DNA from: a virus
DNA length: 64,000 nt
IMG/VR virus record: IMGVR_UViG_3300027763_000055
Coordinates: 1 to 64,000 of that record
Strand: one strand, 5' to 3'
The notes under the pieces were generated by a model, which made no database searches, had not been told where the DNA came from, and saw only the letters and a program-made list of their open reading frames with translations. The position numbers and the translations under genes were made by a program. The number at the start of each line of letters is the position of its first letter. The stretch's first letter is position 1. Shown in pieces: positions 43,001-58,000 of the stretch.

Positions 43001-46000
43001 ATCCTCGTAGGTTAGAATTTTATTTAAGTCTCGTGATCGAAGAGCGTTTTCAAATCGTTTAAGCTGTTTTCTATTAACGTCTGCATTAGTCTTTTGTTTT
43101 GAATTGTATCCGTCTTCAAAGTAATTATTAGACGACTTTTTAACATTCTTCTTCTGTGTCTTACTCATTTTATTTCTACTTCTGATCCTCTGGCAATAGT
43201 CCTGGAAAAGCCTTTTTAATAACTTTTGAGGTGAGTTCTTTAAAAGGCAACTTTTTATCCTTGACAGCGCAAAGCAGTACTGCATCGTTCTTGTCAATAG
43301 ATTCTAGTAGTTGAATGAATAGCATTTCCCTCTTAAACGGTGTAAGGTTAGGATTGCCTCCTTCAACAAAAAGATACAACCTTCTTAGCTCGGAATAGAG
43401 CCTGTTTTCCTGATCAAGGAAGTCAGTAGGTTTATACGGTGGGTTTGTTTCTGGTAAAAGAAATTTAAGAGAGGGATCGAATGCATACTTGAGCAGAGTG
43501 TATAGTGAAGTAGATGCATTCTTTTGCAATAGCTCAACTCTCTCATCTACGGTTTTGCCTTTAGAGCAAATTTCTAGAACTTCATATAAAGATTTTTTCA
43601 TTTAGAACTCATTTATGCTTTCAATTAATAAGGTAAGCTTACGCGTGATAAAGTAGTTGAACAGTTTAGACCTATCTTTGCCTGCTTGGCTCTCATACAC
43701 TTCGAGAATTTTTGCGTGTAGTGGGGCAGGTATAAAAGTAAGATCGATGAGTTCTTCGTTTCTAATCCAGTTGCGAAGTTGCTCACCCTCGAGTTCTTTA
43801 CGCGGATTTTTAAGGTGTGAGAACTTCTCAAGCCGCATGGGCTTTTGCCTAACCTTATTAACAAGGCAGTCATCAGGAGAAAGTATGTTTGGAATACCAT
43901 CTCCTATATCACCCTTAAGGATAAGTTCCCTAGTAAACCTAACAGGATCGGCATGCTTAATGTCTTTTTTTCTGACAGGGTCATACTGCTTAACATTTCC
44001 AAACACTTGAAGCTGTCCAAAATCTTTATCTCCAGAAAGAATAAGAATCTTATTACCAGTATTTAGCATATTGCCGTTAGCAATGGTAATTGCGCCAATA
44101 ATGTCATCAGCTTCAGCACCTTCTACCTGTAGTACTCTATAGGGAAAGAACTCCTTAAGATCATATTTAATGCTGTTGAGTGCATTAAAAACTGCATTCC
44201 AATCTAGTTCTGAATCTTCACGAGCCTTGCGCCTATTAGCCTTGTAGTATTTAAACACCTCTTTGCGCCACACCTTCTTATCATCACAGCAGATAATAAG
44301 TTCACCGAACTCGTGAGAGAACTTGCTTTTAAGAGACCTGATAGTATTTAAAACCATGTGCCTTAAAAGGTTTTCTTCGATCTCGGCATTAGTATGATTG
44401 CCTAACTGAGCCATTAGGTTTGCAATGCACACTTGATTAAAGTCAAGTAAGATCATGTCATTTTATAGTTTAATTGATTCTTTATTTAGGTGCGTTAGCC
44501 TGATCGATTGAGCCATTATATGCATCAATGCTTGATGTGAATCTTCTACTACTCCGTAGTTATCACTTTTAACATGTAGTGTCATGTGAGAATTTTTACT
44601 TGCATATCCGCCGTCAAATCCTACAAGCGCAATAACAACTACTCCAAGGCGTCGTGCCTCAATAATTGCATTGACAATATTACTTGAATTGCCACTACTT
44701 GAAATAACAATAAGCAAGTCGTGGGCTTTTGCTTTTAACTTAAGCTGATATGAGAATACATGTTCATACCCCATGTCGTTTGCAATAGCTGTTAGTGTAG
44801 ATACATTTCCAGTAAGTGGTTGAATTTGTGGTAGCATGTCTGTATCTGTATGCACACCTTTAGAATGATCACAGCAGAAATGATCGGCTATGGCAGCTGA
44901 CCCACCATTACCGCATACAAAGATATTATTACCGTTTGAATAAGCCGATATAAGTTCTTCAGTAACGCTATCTATTTGCTTAGCATCCACTGAGACCAAT
45001 CCATCGATAAGTTCAGTTACATAGTTTTTAAAGTGTTCACTTGCTTTCATTGTATAATACTGTTGTACCAGTGTCCTCAAAATTAAAATTAAATTCCTGT
45101 AAATTACCCATTGCTCTTCTTACTGCATCTTGACGTTCATTAGGCACGTAAAATAACCAATACCCACCTCCACCGGCACCTAAAATCTTACCGCCTAGAG
45201 CCCCTGCCTGAATAGCTTTCTTGTATTGAATATCTATCAAGTCATTCGATACATTATACGCTAGCTGCTTCTTCAATTGCCAGCCTTCATCTAACATAGC
45301 ACCAATCGAATCAACGTCTCCTTTAAGTAAGAAGTTTTTTGCTTTATCTACCATTCCCACCATATTACTTAACAGTAATAAGTTGCTGTTAGTACTGCTA
45401 GATTGTATTCCTAAAATGTCAGACGCATTTCTAGATATACCTGTATAGAACATCATTAAGTTCTTATTGAGGTTAGTTAAAACAGTGCGTTCAAACCCTG
45501 GGTTGATAGCTGTGACATGATCGTTAGGATTAAATTCAAATATGTTACATCCTCCGTAAGCTGCAGCATATTGATCTTGCTTACCTATTGGCTCATTACA
45601 CATCTGCATTTCTATAAAGCATGCATTACGGGCAATATCGGATTTATTAAGTGATATACCTTTAAGTTCAGACAATGCGTTAATTAATCCAACAGTAAAT
45701 GTTGATGACGATCCAAGCCCTGTACCTTTGGTTGGTATCTCACAGAACGAACTTATCTCAATATGAGAATGTATGTCAAAGTCCCTCAAGCACTCTCTTA
45801 CCCTCGAATGCTTAACATCTTCTAGATTTGCTGCTTGTTCGACTTCGTTATATACAACTTTAATACCCTGGAGTGCTGTACGGCAGAGTGCGATGTACAT
45901 GTATTTGTCTATTGTGAATGATAGAACTTTTCCTACATTTTCATTGTAGTAGGAAGGGAGATCACTACCACCACCGAACAAGCTTACTCGTAGGGGTGTG

Positions 46001-49000
46001 CGGGTTAAAATCATCGAGTTGTATTATAAACGAAAGTTTGATTGTTTCCTGGTAGTGATCTACTACCAATAGACGAGTACTGATTCTTTAGGTTAGAAAG
46101 TAAATCAACCCATTGCTGGGTAACCTTGCCCCAGTTGTATCTGTTATCAGCGTACATTTTTACAAGCTGCAGGTATGTTTGAACTTGTTCGTTGTTTACC
46201 ACGCTAATTGCATTGTCTAATGCTTGATAAAAAATACCAGCGTGAGTGTTAGGATCTGAGTGTCCTTGATACATAAAATTCATACCACCACTTGTATCAA
46301 TAAGCCCACCAAAGTTTGGATGCACACATAGGGCGCCAGCAGACATCGCCTCAATAATACTCTGACTATTACACTCAAGCCAGATAGACGGGTATGCATG
46401 GATATGTGCTTTAAGTAGTGTTTCCTTTACTACCTCGTTTGGAGCAAATGAGTGATAGTTAATCCTTGGATGCTGCCTGCAACGCTCATATAAAGGTTCA
46501 AATTGTTGATCAGCTCCATCCCACCCATAAATCTTAAAGCTTGAGAAGACGTCAAGAATAATATTCTCATGTTTCTTTGCAAGCTCCTCAAACACTGGTA
46601 CCAATAACGACAATCCACGTTGAGGTGTTGATGAGTATACTAAACGAATTTCATCCTTAGATTTAACTACGGTCGGTAACGGATCAATAGCTGTTTCGAT
46701 TACAGCGCTATTGCTATCATAGGGCATTCCAAGCATGTGTTGGTAGCGATAGTATTGCCACTGGCCGCAGAATACTGTTTTATGAAATCTATCACGGCTG
46801 CTTTGGTCCTTGAGATGCTCAGTCTCAGGATCATCAGGTAGATCATGCAACCAGTAAACCCGAATTTTATCTGCTTGCAGTTCGCGTACCCTTGAACAAA
46901 TAATTTGAAAGTCATCATTAAATTCACTTGGAAGTCTTGCTGCTAGTCCACGCTTCATTCTCTCAGTACCGCCTTGCGATTTTAGAGAAACTTCATTCTC
47001 ATCAAACATCTATCACTCCATTTTGTTACAATAATATTGCCATGCTGTAGAAATAATATTTTCTAAGCTACTATGCTTATATCTATATCCCGTTAAATTA
47101 GTAAATTTAGATGGGTTTGCAAAAAGAATATCTGGATCACCAAGGCGCCCAAGCCCGTATCTTACATCCAACTTACGTGCAGTAAATCTCTCAAACGCCG
47201 TTATCATTTCTTTATTTGTAATACCGGTTCCTGTACCTAAATTAAAAGTATGAAATCCAGGATTTAAATCTAAGTATTCAGCTGCCCGTAGGTGCGCGTC
47301 ACAAACATCTCTTACATGCAGATAGTCCCTTATACATGTCCCGTCCCTAGTTTGTTTATCTGTGCCAAAAATAGTAAATGGCGTGTTTGAGTGTGCAGTC
47401 TTACACATACGCGAAACTATATGATTGGCATCAATATGGTCACCTACATCATCCCAAGCCCCCGCTACGTTAAAATACCTAAACACAACTGTGGGTATTT
47501 CATGGGCCTTGTAAATATCAAGCAACAATTCCTCACACGCAAGCTTGCTCCTACCATAAGGATTTGGAGAGACCTTCGGGTCGTTCTCGTTAATAATGTA
47601 CATCGACGGCTCATATACAGCCGCAGTTGATGAAAAAACTACTTTACCCTGCCACCCGCTGGCAAGTAACTTTGTCATCATAAGGGATGTTCTACCGATG
47701 TTGTTATAGTAAAATGCTGCTGGGTTAGTGACACTCTCACCTACATCTGCACTAGCTGCCAAATGAAAAATTGTATCAATACCACTCTGCATTACTACTT
47801 CTATAACTTCATCATCAGTAATACATGCCTCGCTATACACCCCATATATCGATGAACCATCTGGTCTTCCATTATGATCAATACCAATTGATGTTATACT
47901 TTGCTTTTGTAAGGTTTTAGCAAGCACAGATCCGATGTAGCCTCTACTTCCTGTTATTAGGACTTTCAATTCTTTTCCTTAATTCTGTAGTACTGAATCC
48001 ATGATCTCTATTGTTAAAGTGTAAATCGATGGATTTGCTAACACAATAGTCTTTACCAGTAAAATCGCGACTGATGTAATCAGCGCCCACAAACCGAACG
48101 CCAATGTTTCTTGATTGTATAATTTGTAGTATCTCATGCTCATAAGCATACGGTACAATTTCATCGATATATTTGATTGCGTTAAGTTGCACAAAGCGCT
48201 CATAAAGTGATTGTACTGGGGTATTCTTTTCTTTACGTTCAAGGCTTGGGTCTACCTGGAGTCCGACGATGAGATGATCGCAGTAAGCCTTACACTCTGC
48301 AAACATAAGAACATGCCCGGTATGACATAAATCAAATGCACCAAATGTAATGCCTGTTTTCATAGATCAAAGGATATTGTCAAAATACTATCTAGGCGGA
48401 ACGATCTCCAACCTTTAGCATCAACATCATATACTGGCAACACGTCTTCGTTAAGTGTTTTGACTTTATCAGTCTTCTTTTCTAGTACAGGAACCACTCG
48501 ATCATCAAGGGTACAGTTCATGGTCCTCTCAGTACCATCAGCCTTAATGAACCTTACTCTAATAGTGCTTATCTTAAGGTGATCCATAAGCCATTTACGA
48601 CCTTCTGGTGAGGCAAGTGGTGCGGCTTCTTTAAGTTTATAATCAAAGGATTTAAGTTCTGTGTTCATAATTTATAAATGAAAAAGGGGACAACAAGTCC
48701 CCTAATTATACTACATTACGGTAGCTTAAACAAGACCAAGGGCCATTGCACGGTAGCCAGCAGCAATAACTGAGCGGCTTGGAGTACCTAAACGATACTT
48801 GGTTGTTTCACGCCCTTTGGTGTCTACGTGCTTGTTTGCGTAGATTGGCAATCCATCTTCAAGACGCAAATCACTCACGACCTTGCGAGGAGATGCAATA
48901 CCGAATTGGGATGTCATTTGCTTGGCAGTCATCTCACGGCCGTTGAAAAATGCTATACGTAGTTTTGTTTTTTGATTCATAAAATACCTCATAATTAAAA

Positions 49001-52000
49001 GAAAAATGCCAATTGGCATCGGTTATAATAGCTAAGTTCGTAGTTGATATCAACTATTTCTTAGCTTTAGTTATTGTGTAGGAGTCTTTTGCCATAAGCA
49101 ATCGACTATTAGGACGAATATACGAGTGAAATACCCAGTATTGACGACCATCAATTTCGTTTTCATTAACGATATCACCTACAAATGTATCGTTAGTAAT
49201 TTTATTAAATAGAGTAACGTTTTGTTTAACGTTAAAGATAGGTTGACGATTGACTTGATTCATAATATTTGGTCCGGCGTGAGGGAATCGAACCCCCATC
49301 TAGGGAGTAGAAATCCCCTGTATTATCCATTATACTAACGCCAGCTGTTTAAATCCATTTGACTTTAACCTATTCTCAAAGTTCTCGTAATCATTATGCG
49401 ACATCGGCATACGCTGGGTATGCCCATTACATGTCTGAAACACTTCTACATTCTTAAATGCATTATAGTATACTTTAATATTTATTGCATCTTTTTCGTA
49501 TACGTACGAAGCTTTACCAGAAGGAAAGACATAAGGTATACCGCTGCTACTTTTCTTTGCCATACTCAGAAACTCCATACTTACAAATGTAATAACTATC
49601 AATGATATCCGATGAAGGATTCCATTGCTTAAGTGTTAATTGTAGTTGAGTTTTGATATCAATGCCAGTCTCTGTAATAAAGTGTTCTTGTAAGATTTCT
49701 TTGTTAGCATTACCCTTACCGGTTGCAAATTTCTTTATTACTGTGGGAGGGATGGTTACGATAGGTATGTTGTTCTGCCATAGGTTGTACTTAAGTATGC
49801 CTGTATTCTCAGCTATATGAAACACTCTGCCAGTTGCCCCGAATGCATAGTCTTCAAGATAGACATGCGATACTTTGCTGGTGGTAATAATGTTCATCAC
49901 CCATGTCGATATGTTTTGATACCGTTGCATTACAGTATCATATTCTGGATACAGAGTCCCGGTCATGTTATTAGAAGAAGCAATAGTCTTCTTAAGACCA
50001 GAAAGGTAATAAAACTTACAATTGTCGTAGCTAAACTCTGTACCAGAATGAACGCATATAGCGGGGGATGTTAATGAAAAGTCAATACCAGCAATAATCA
50101 CATAGTCACCTCAAAGAACTATGTATCACTCCTCGTCATCTACTTCCTTAAAGTACTCATCCACTTCTTCATCTATATCCTCTGCGGCTGCCTCTAGTTC
50201 AGATCCGCAATACGGACACCAAGAGATTTCTCCTACTTCACTCTCTTCATACGTTGGAAATACAAAGAATTCGCTATCGCATTCGTAGCATACGTGGGGT
50301 TTTTTATCTATCATTTTATTTCCTTATTTTTAACCGGTTTCCAACCAATCGGCTCAGTACCAGGCTTAAATAGTTTGCGTTGACCATTTAACTCATATTT
50401 TTTTCTACCAAGAATAGAATCCCGTCTTTTTGAATTAGCCTCTATGGTAGGTATTTTACCTGTCTGCCTTATCCTGCACATATCCTTATATTCCTGAGTA
50501 TGTTTATACCCTTTAAGTCCTTTAGATATAGCAGCTCTCTCATCATCGGTTCTAACTCTACCCTTAAGAGATTTTGAAATAGCTAATTTATGAGTATCAG
50601 AATGAGATCGACCTGTTTTTTTATTATTAATTTTTGCAGAATTTTTCCACTTTTTAACAACTTCAGGATCTCTCATAGGATTCATATCACCGGCTAGTCC
50701 TATAAGCCCGTCGTTGTTGTGTTTGTTTAAAAACCTGGTATTTTTTCTAGCATTTATTTTTCGAAGAAAACGACCTTCCCACTAATAGCTTCGCTGAGAC
50801 GTACTAAAAGTCCTACGAATTTTTATTTTAAATGACTCTATCCCGTCTGATAAGATTAATTGATGTACTACTTTACTTGATGTGAAGTAAGATACCCATA
50901 AATCAGTTGGTGTGCATCCTTTTGCATATCTAGCTCCGTAGTAAATTCTGCCAGTAGGTATGTGTGTAATAGAGTATGTGTAAGGCTTTGTATCAATCAG
51001 CCCAGATATCTCCCCATGATCCGGATAGTGCGCCCTTTGCATAATCTGTTGCTCTATTCTCAAAAAAGTTTGTATGTATAGGGCTATTTATCATTTCCTC
51101 AACCCAGGGTAGAGGATTCTTTTTTACTTTCATGATGCCTTTTAAACCAAGACTAATTAGTCTGCGATCGGTAATATAACGAATGTATTTCTTTACATCT
51201 TCAGCTGTTAGTCCTGTCATAGGTCCCATAGCAAAGGCTAGATCAATAAACTTATCTTCTAATTCAACCATCTTTTCAGCAATAGTGTATATTTTACCTT
51301 TAAGGTCATCATTCCAGATTTCTTTATTTTCTTCTATATATGTTCTGAATAGTTTGATCATTGATTCAGCATGCATCGTTTCATCAACTATAGACCAAGT
51401 AACGATCTGACCCATACCTTTCATCTTGCCTGTTCTAGGGAAGTTGAGTAGCATGATAAATGACGAAAATAACTGCATACCTTCAGTGAATGCAGAGAAT
51501 ACAGCAATGTTTTGGGCAATGGTTGAGTTGGTTACATCGCCGTTAGAGATGTTAAGTACATACTCATGTTTGTCTCTCATTTCTTGATAGTCCAGAAACT
51601 GGTTATACGTTGTTTCTGGTAGACCTAACGTTTCAATAAGATGTGAGTATGCTGCAACGTGTAATGCTTCACGTGCTGCAAATCCAAGCAGCATCATCCT
51701 TACTTCAGGCTGAGGGAAGTGAGGTAAGTAGTTGTTTACATATCCGCCGGCTACGTCAATATCGCCCTGGGTAAAGAATCTAAAGATATGGGTAAGAAAT
51801 TGCTTTTCATCCTTCGTTAGCTTTGACTTCCAATCCTTAACGTCCTCAAGCATGGGTACTTCAGTATGAAGCCAATGGCTCTGCTCATGCTTTAGCCAGG
51901 CATCGTATGCCCACGGATAATTAAAGGGTTTAAAATTCGTACGTTCGTCTGTTATTCTGGTTTTTTTTCTAGTTGCATTCATTTTTTTATCCTTCGCATG

Positions 52001-55000
52001 CAAGGCATGTATCACCTTCAGCCAACGCTCTAAGGTCTAATTCCTGTATTACTTGACGCTCGATCTTTTTCGATACCTTATCGGCTTTGGCAAGCTTCTC
52101 ACTGCGGCAGTAATATAGTGTCTTCAAGCCTTGTTTCCATGCCATGAAGTGGACGGCGTGTAAGTATTTAATATTAACATCTGGCCTAAAGAATAGATTT
52201 AGACTCTGACCTTGATCGATGTATTGTTGTCTATCTGCAGCATGCTGAATTAACCAGCGTTGATCGATCTCCATTGAGGTTTTAAATACATCCTTCTCCC
52301 ACTCATCTAGCATTCCAAGATGTTGTACTGATCCGTCATTAGCCATAATACTTGACCAAATTTCCTGAATCTCATTATCAGTTAAAGGCTTTTTACGTAG
52401 TAGCTGCTCAAGCCATTTGTTTTTATTTAAGGATGATCCGGATAACGTATCCTGTCTGTAAGCATTTGCGCGCAAAGGCTCGATAGAAGGAGAAGTATTT
52501 CCCATGATAATAGAGCTTGAAGCGTTAGGTGCAATAGCCAGCATGTGACTAAAGCGACGTCCAGTACCAGCTGCATCTGGAGCCTCACCCCTCTTAGTAC
52601 CTAATTCAATATTAGCAATATCCAACCCTTTACGAATATGACCGAAGATCTTATGGTTGGCGCCTACAGCCATGGCTGATTCCCAAGGTAGGTTGTTCTT
52701 TTGAAGATATGCATGCCAGCCTAAAGCACCAATACCGATACTACGTTCGCGAATTGCAGAGTACTTGGCACGTGAGACAGCTTCTGGGGCATTATCAATA
52801 AAGTATTGAAGCACATTATCAAGCATTTCAGCTATATCGGCTAAGAATAACGGATCATTTTTCCATTCATCATAATACTCTAAGTTAACTGATGATAGGC
52901 AACATACTGCAGTACGATCTTTATCTGTAGGAAGAATGATCTCCGAACATAGATTAGATTGCTTGATGCTCAATCCAAGCTTCTTTTGAAACTCAGGCAT
53001 CAATCTATTACTCGTGTCGATAAAATGCAGGTAAGGTTCTCCTGTATGCATTCTTGTTTCAAGAATACGCTGCCATAGGTCGCGTACAGAAACGACCTCA
53101 CGTACTTCACCGTTATGAGGATCTTTAAGTTCCCAGGTATCGTCTGCTTTAGGATCCAACATACATTGCTCGACCTTAATCATAAAATCGTCAGTAATGT
53201 TAATTCCGTGATGTAAGTTCTGGGTCCTCATATTAGGATCACCAGTCGGTTTTCTCATCTCAAGAAAAATAAGAATGTCAGGGTGAGAGATATTAAGATA
53301 AGCGGCATAACTACCACGGCGAGTACGGCCTTGGCGATAAGCCAGGCTACTTGCATCGTAAGTACGAAGATGTGGTAACACACCCACAGACTTATCATCA
53401 GCAGAACGAATACCAATTCCAATTCCAACTCCTCCACCGAGCATGCTCAGCCAATTTACTTCTGATAGACAATCGACGAGGCCTTGTGAGCTATCATGAA
53501 GATAAGGCAAAAAACATGATATAGGAAGGCCACGAGAACTACGCCCGAAAGAGAGAATAGGAGTAGAATAGGAAAGCCAATGCTTGCTAGAATACTCGTA
53601 TAGACGTTGGGCATGCTCTTCATTTGACCCGAACGATGATGATACATATGCAAATCTTTCTTGTGGGGATTGTTCGTCTTCTTTCATGTAAGATTCACGA
53701 AGACGTTTTATGCCTAGCTCGTCAAACAGTGAATCTCGAGAATATTCTACCTTAATACCATGAACGTTATGTTCCATTTATTCTCCGTTTTTTATTAGTT
53801 GTTGTGTTAGAGGGAACACCTGTGATATGACCTCTGCGCATGCTGTAGCGATTTCAATATGCTCTTTTTGCGTTCCGTTTGCAGAACGTAGTTGTATATA
53901 GTGAATCCAAGAACGCAGAGTTCCGTTGACACATAAACGTGAAACTGTGTTACCTTCCGGCAATACAACTCGGGCCTGTTCTTTTGCAATTCCGTTAACA
54001 ATTGCCCACTCGTAAGCACTTTTTGCAGCATTAATAACAAATTGCTGTTGCTGATACCAACGTGTCTCTAACGCAAGGTCATTGACCTCTATGCTGTTTT
54101 GTCGATTGTGTAGGTCCTGTAATCGAGCTTTTCTGAGTACAAAGTCGAGATCCTTTGTTGGGTCAGCGTAACGCTGGCTATACTCTTGGAATGAGAAACT
54201 TCGGTGGCGGAGGAGCTGCCTGGCAATGTCTCTAGTGGTTTCGACTTCGAGACATGCTGAAGCCATTTCAAGTGGGCTCCAGTGCTGATGCTTGACGAGG
54301 TATTGGATAAGTTTTTCGGACGTACCGGCATTGTATTGATTGGCAGGGTTCGAGACTCTTGCACAATACGCGACAAGCTCTTGTGCGTCATACAGACCTT
54401 CATTTGATAACTCCTTAGATGGTTTTGAGCAACTAATTAAACGAACCTTCATTCTATAATACCTTCAACCCAATTCTCTGCGCAATCTTCGGCATACTGT
54501 AATGTATGATCAACTATTTCTCTTGATTCTACAAGCTTATCACCCTCGTACATTTCGACGGTAAATACCGTTTCATCCTTAAAAATAACTATTGCGCTTC
54601 TTGCTTCTTTTTCATACTCACTTATAATTTTCATGTTTTTCTCCACGTTACCATTTTCATTTTCGCCTGCAGTCCACTATATGTATTATTATCTAGAATT
54701 AACTTTATATCGGCTGGATTAATACCATCCATCACCATTTCATTGATATCTTTCTGCAGGATATGTTCAGGCCAGAATACGATATTATAACCGCTTTCAA
54801 TCACCTTATCCATTATTTTACATATGTCTTTATTACGCGGTTCATTGTCGTACACGAACACTACATTCTGTTTATACTCAAAGGCGATGTTATCAATCGT
54901 TTTTACACCGTTCGATCCTGCCATGGCAACTGCATTAGGCAGAAACATGGAGTCAATAGGTCCTTCAGTGATGTAAGTCTTCTTACTAAAGTCAACATCA

Positions 55001-58000
55001 TCCAGTCCAAAGATCTTTGGCTTTGTATCGTCAAATATGATTGTGATGTAACGTATACCATCAGGCTTAAAGCTACGCCCCTGAATACCAAAACAATCTT
55101 GGTTACTATCAATCAATGGAATGATAAGCCTTGGTTCGTCATTAGCTACTGACTCATCACTAAACTTCCCTGGTATGATTGTATTAATCCATTTTTTAAA
55201 CTTTAATACAAAGAAAAGCTTGGCGTGAAAGTTGGTAGGAATCTTTCTCCTGTTCACATACCTCTTAGCTGGATGATCCCATTCGAGTTGAGATACTTTC
55301 TTAAGTGTTTTTAAAGGTGAATTTGATATAAACTTTGGTTTAGATGTATCAGTTATATCCACAACAGTGTTGCTGGTGATACTGTTCTTCTCCATAAAGA
55401 CCTCCTGAACGTAGTCCTTAAACAGGGTTGGATCTATAATCTTCAAGAAGTTGCCAAATGACATTGACGCATGACAGTTGTGGCAGTAGTAAAGCATGCT
55501 TGTGGTCTTCTTGTAAAGATATCCACGAGTCTTATGTTTGTTTGTCTGGGAATCGCCGCACAGAGGGCAACGGAAGTTATATGAATCACCTCTCCGTTTA
55601 AAGAGAAGGAATCGTGACGAGATGAGCCCGATGTATTTGCTGTCAATGTATATCATAATTATAAGTTTCTGTTCGTCACATAGACATTATACATTAACCT
55701 ATAGTTAAATCCAGCATTGAGTAATTACATAAGCCTAACCGAATAGTGTTATTATTTTATCAAAGTGATTTGAAAGAAAAGATACTACTATAATGCCGCC
55801 GCCAAAAGTGTACAGTAATCGATCATGCTCTCTTTTCAACTCTTTTACTTCTTTGCCTAGTGATGCATGCTGGTCACATGACGTCTCATACATCTTATCT
55901 AGTTTCTCCTGAATACCTTCGCGTGTATTATCTAGACATTCATGCATGTCCTTCACATCACTTTTGAGGTCATCAAGTTTATCACCTAAGTTTTCTATCT
56001 TGGTCTCTACTATACCAACACGTGCTTCTATAGATGCCATAATTATTTCTTTGTTGTATCTTTAGAAGTTTCAAGTTTCTTGTGAACTTTAATCTTCTTA
56101 CAGTCTTGAACTGATTTACCATTCTTAACTACTACCTTACCCGCTTTGTCAAGCTTGTCACGGCATACTTCTTTTATTTCACCTCCGGCAAAAGCCGAAG
56201 TATTAAATAGTGCTGCAATAAGCAGCAAGGTAGCAATTCTTAACATATAAGTCCTTATAGCATGGGTTCGGCAGCAGGAGGTGGTGCTTTCTTGCCACCA
56301 AATCCTTCACTTACTTTATTTATAGGGGCCTGGACTACAAGAGTATCATATACTACAGGAGTAGGAGCAGTTGCTGCAACCGTTAATGGTGCAGGGGCAG
56401 ATACAGTATTAGATACGTTTGCAGCTGTCCCGGCAAGCTTTTCCTGTGTACGTCCAAAAGCAGCAATACCTAAAACTGCACCCATTGCTAAATGAAATAA
56501 CCCGGCGCCTTGTAGCGTAAGCGGCTGCCACTGTGTAACAGTTTGGTGTTGAACGGTTTGTAAAATACTCCATAGAACTGGGAATATACCCATGTCAAGG
56601 GTACAAATAATCATGTACATCCAACCCATAGCCGGACGCCATTTTTTCTGCATCCAATCTTCGTCTTTTTTTACTTCTTCTGCCATTATAGTATACCTTT
56701 AAATTAGGAAAGGAATCCATAACCAAATAGCATTACTCATCAATAACATAGCAAAAGAACCTACACATAGACTTGCAAGATACAGTCTATTATTAACTGC
56801 AAGTATACTTGCTGTGAGTAGTACGATAGCGATCTGAAGTAAGGAGCCTGCATAGGTATACCAAGGGCTACGTGCTTTTGCATCAAGTCTATCAGCCTCT
56901 AAAGCACGTGCTTTTGCCATCAATGCTTTTTTACCTTCTTTAGGTTCATTTTCGTACCTATCAATCTTTGCTTGAAGGACATCAGCCTTCTTTGTATTCT
57001 TATCACGTACGGCATCATCGTATGCCATTTCAGCAAGAGTTTGTTTAATACTCTTTGCCTGATAAAATGACCAGGTGTTGTTTGCTTCAATTGTATCATT
57101 AAGAATTCTACTACTATTACTTCCACCCATAAGAGTATTAATAGCTAGTAGTGCAGCAAGACGGTAATTACCCAACCCGCTTTGTCTTTGATTCGAGCCT
57201 CTTTTTCGCTCCTTGATTCACCCATTTTGTGTCTCCTGTAATAGTAATATATTTATAAATAAGTAATGCACTTCAATATAATCATTACTTTTAACGACAT
57301 ACTGTTTCTGCTATCCAGTATTCCGCTAGTTGCAATATTCATAGTAATGTTTAATGATTGGAAAAATGATAGGAATAGACACTAGCCACCTGATCTTGCG
57401 GACTTTTCCAATTCCTTTATCTGCTGTTGTTCTCTTTCAATTTGTTGCTGTCTAAGTATTTTTTGTCTAGCTACTACCTTTGCTTCATACGCTTTCTGCT
57501 CTTCAGCCATACTATAAAACTGAACTCCTAGCATAATAAAAGCAGTAATAGCAATTCCACCAGCTAATGCATATAGAGACATCATCATATATCCGGCCAT
57601 TTTTTCTTTGTGAGCTTGCTTGGCTTTAGCCATTGCTTCTTCACCTTCACGCTTTTCTCTTAATAATCTGGTACGCTCTGCAATCATCTCAGCCCAGATT
57701 TGAGGTTTACCAAGTTGCCAGTAAATCATGTCTTTGAGAGCTCTTTCATCCTCACGTAATTGATTACTGTGCATGGCAAACTCAAGAGCCTGGCGTCCAA
57801 GTTGAGCATCAGATTTATCCATAGCACCATGCTTAGCTTTGATGCTGGCCATATGAACTTGATCAGCGGCCTCGAAGAAATGCCCCACCTGTCCTATAAT
57901 GCTGTTAATATCCTTGCCCATGGCAATGGCTTGTTTAATGCCACTGATTGCTGATTGAGCTGCAGTAAATGCAAGACCTATAGTAATCGGATCCATTACT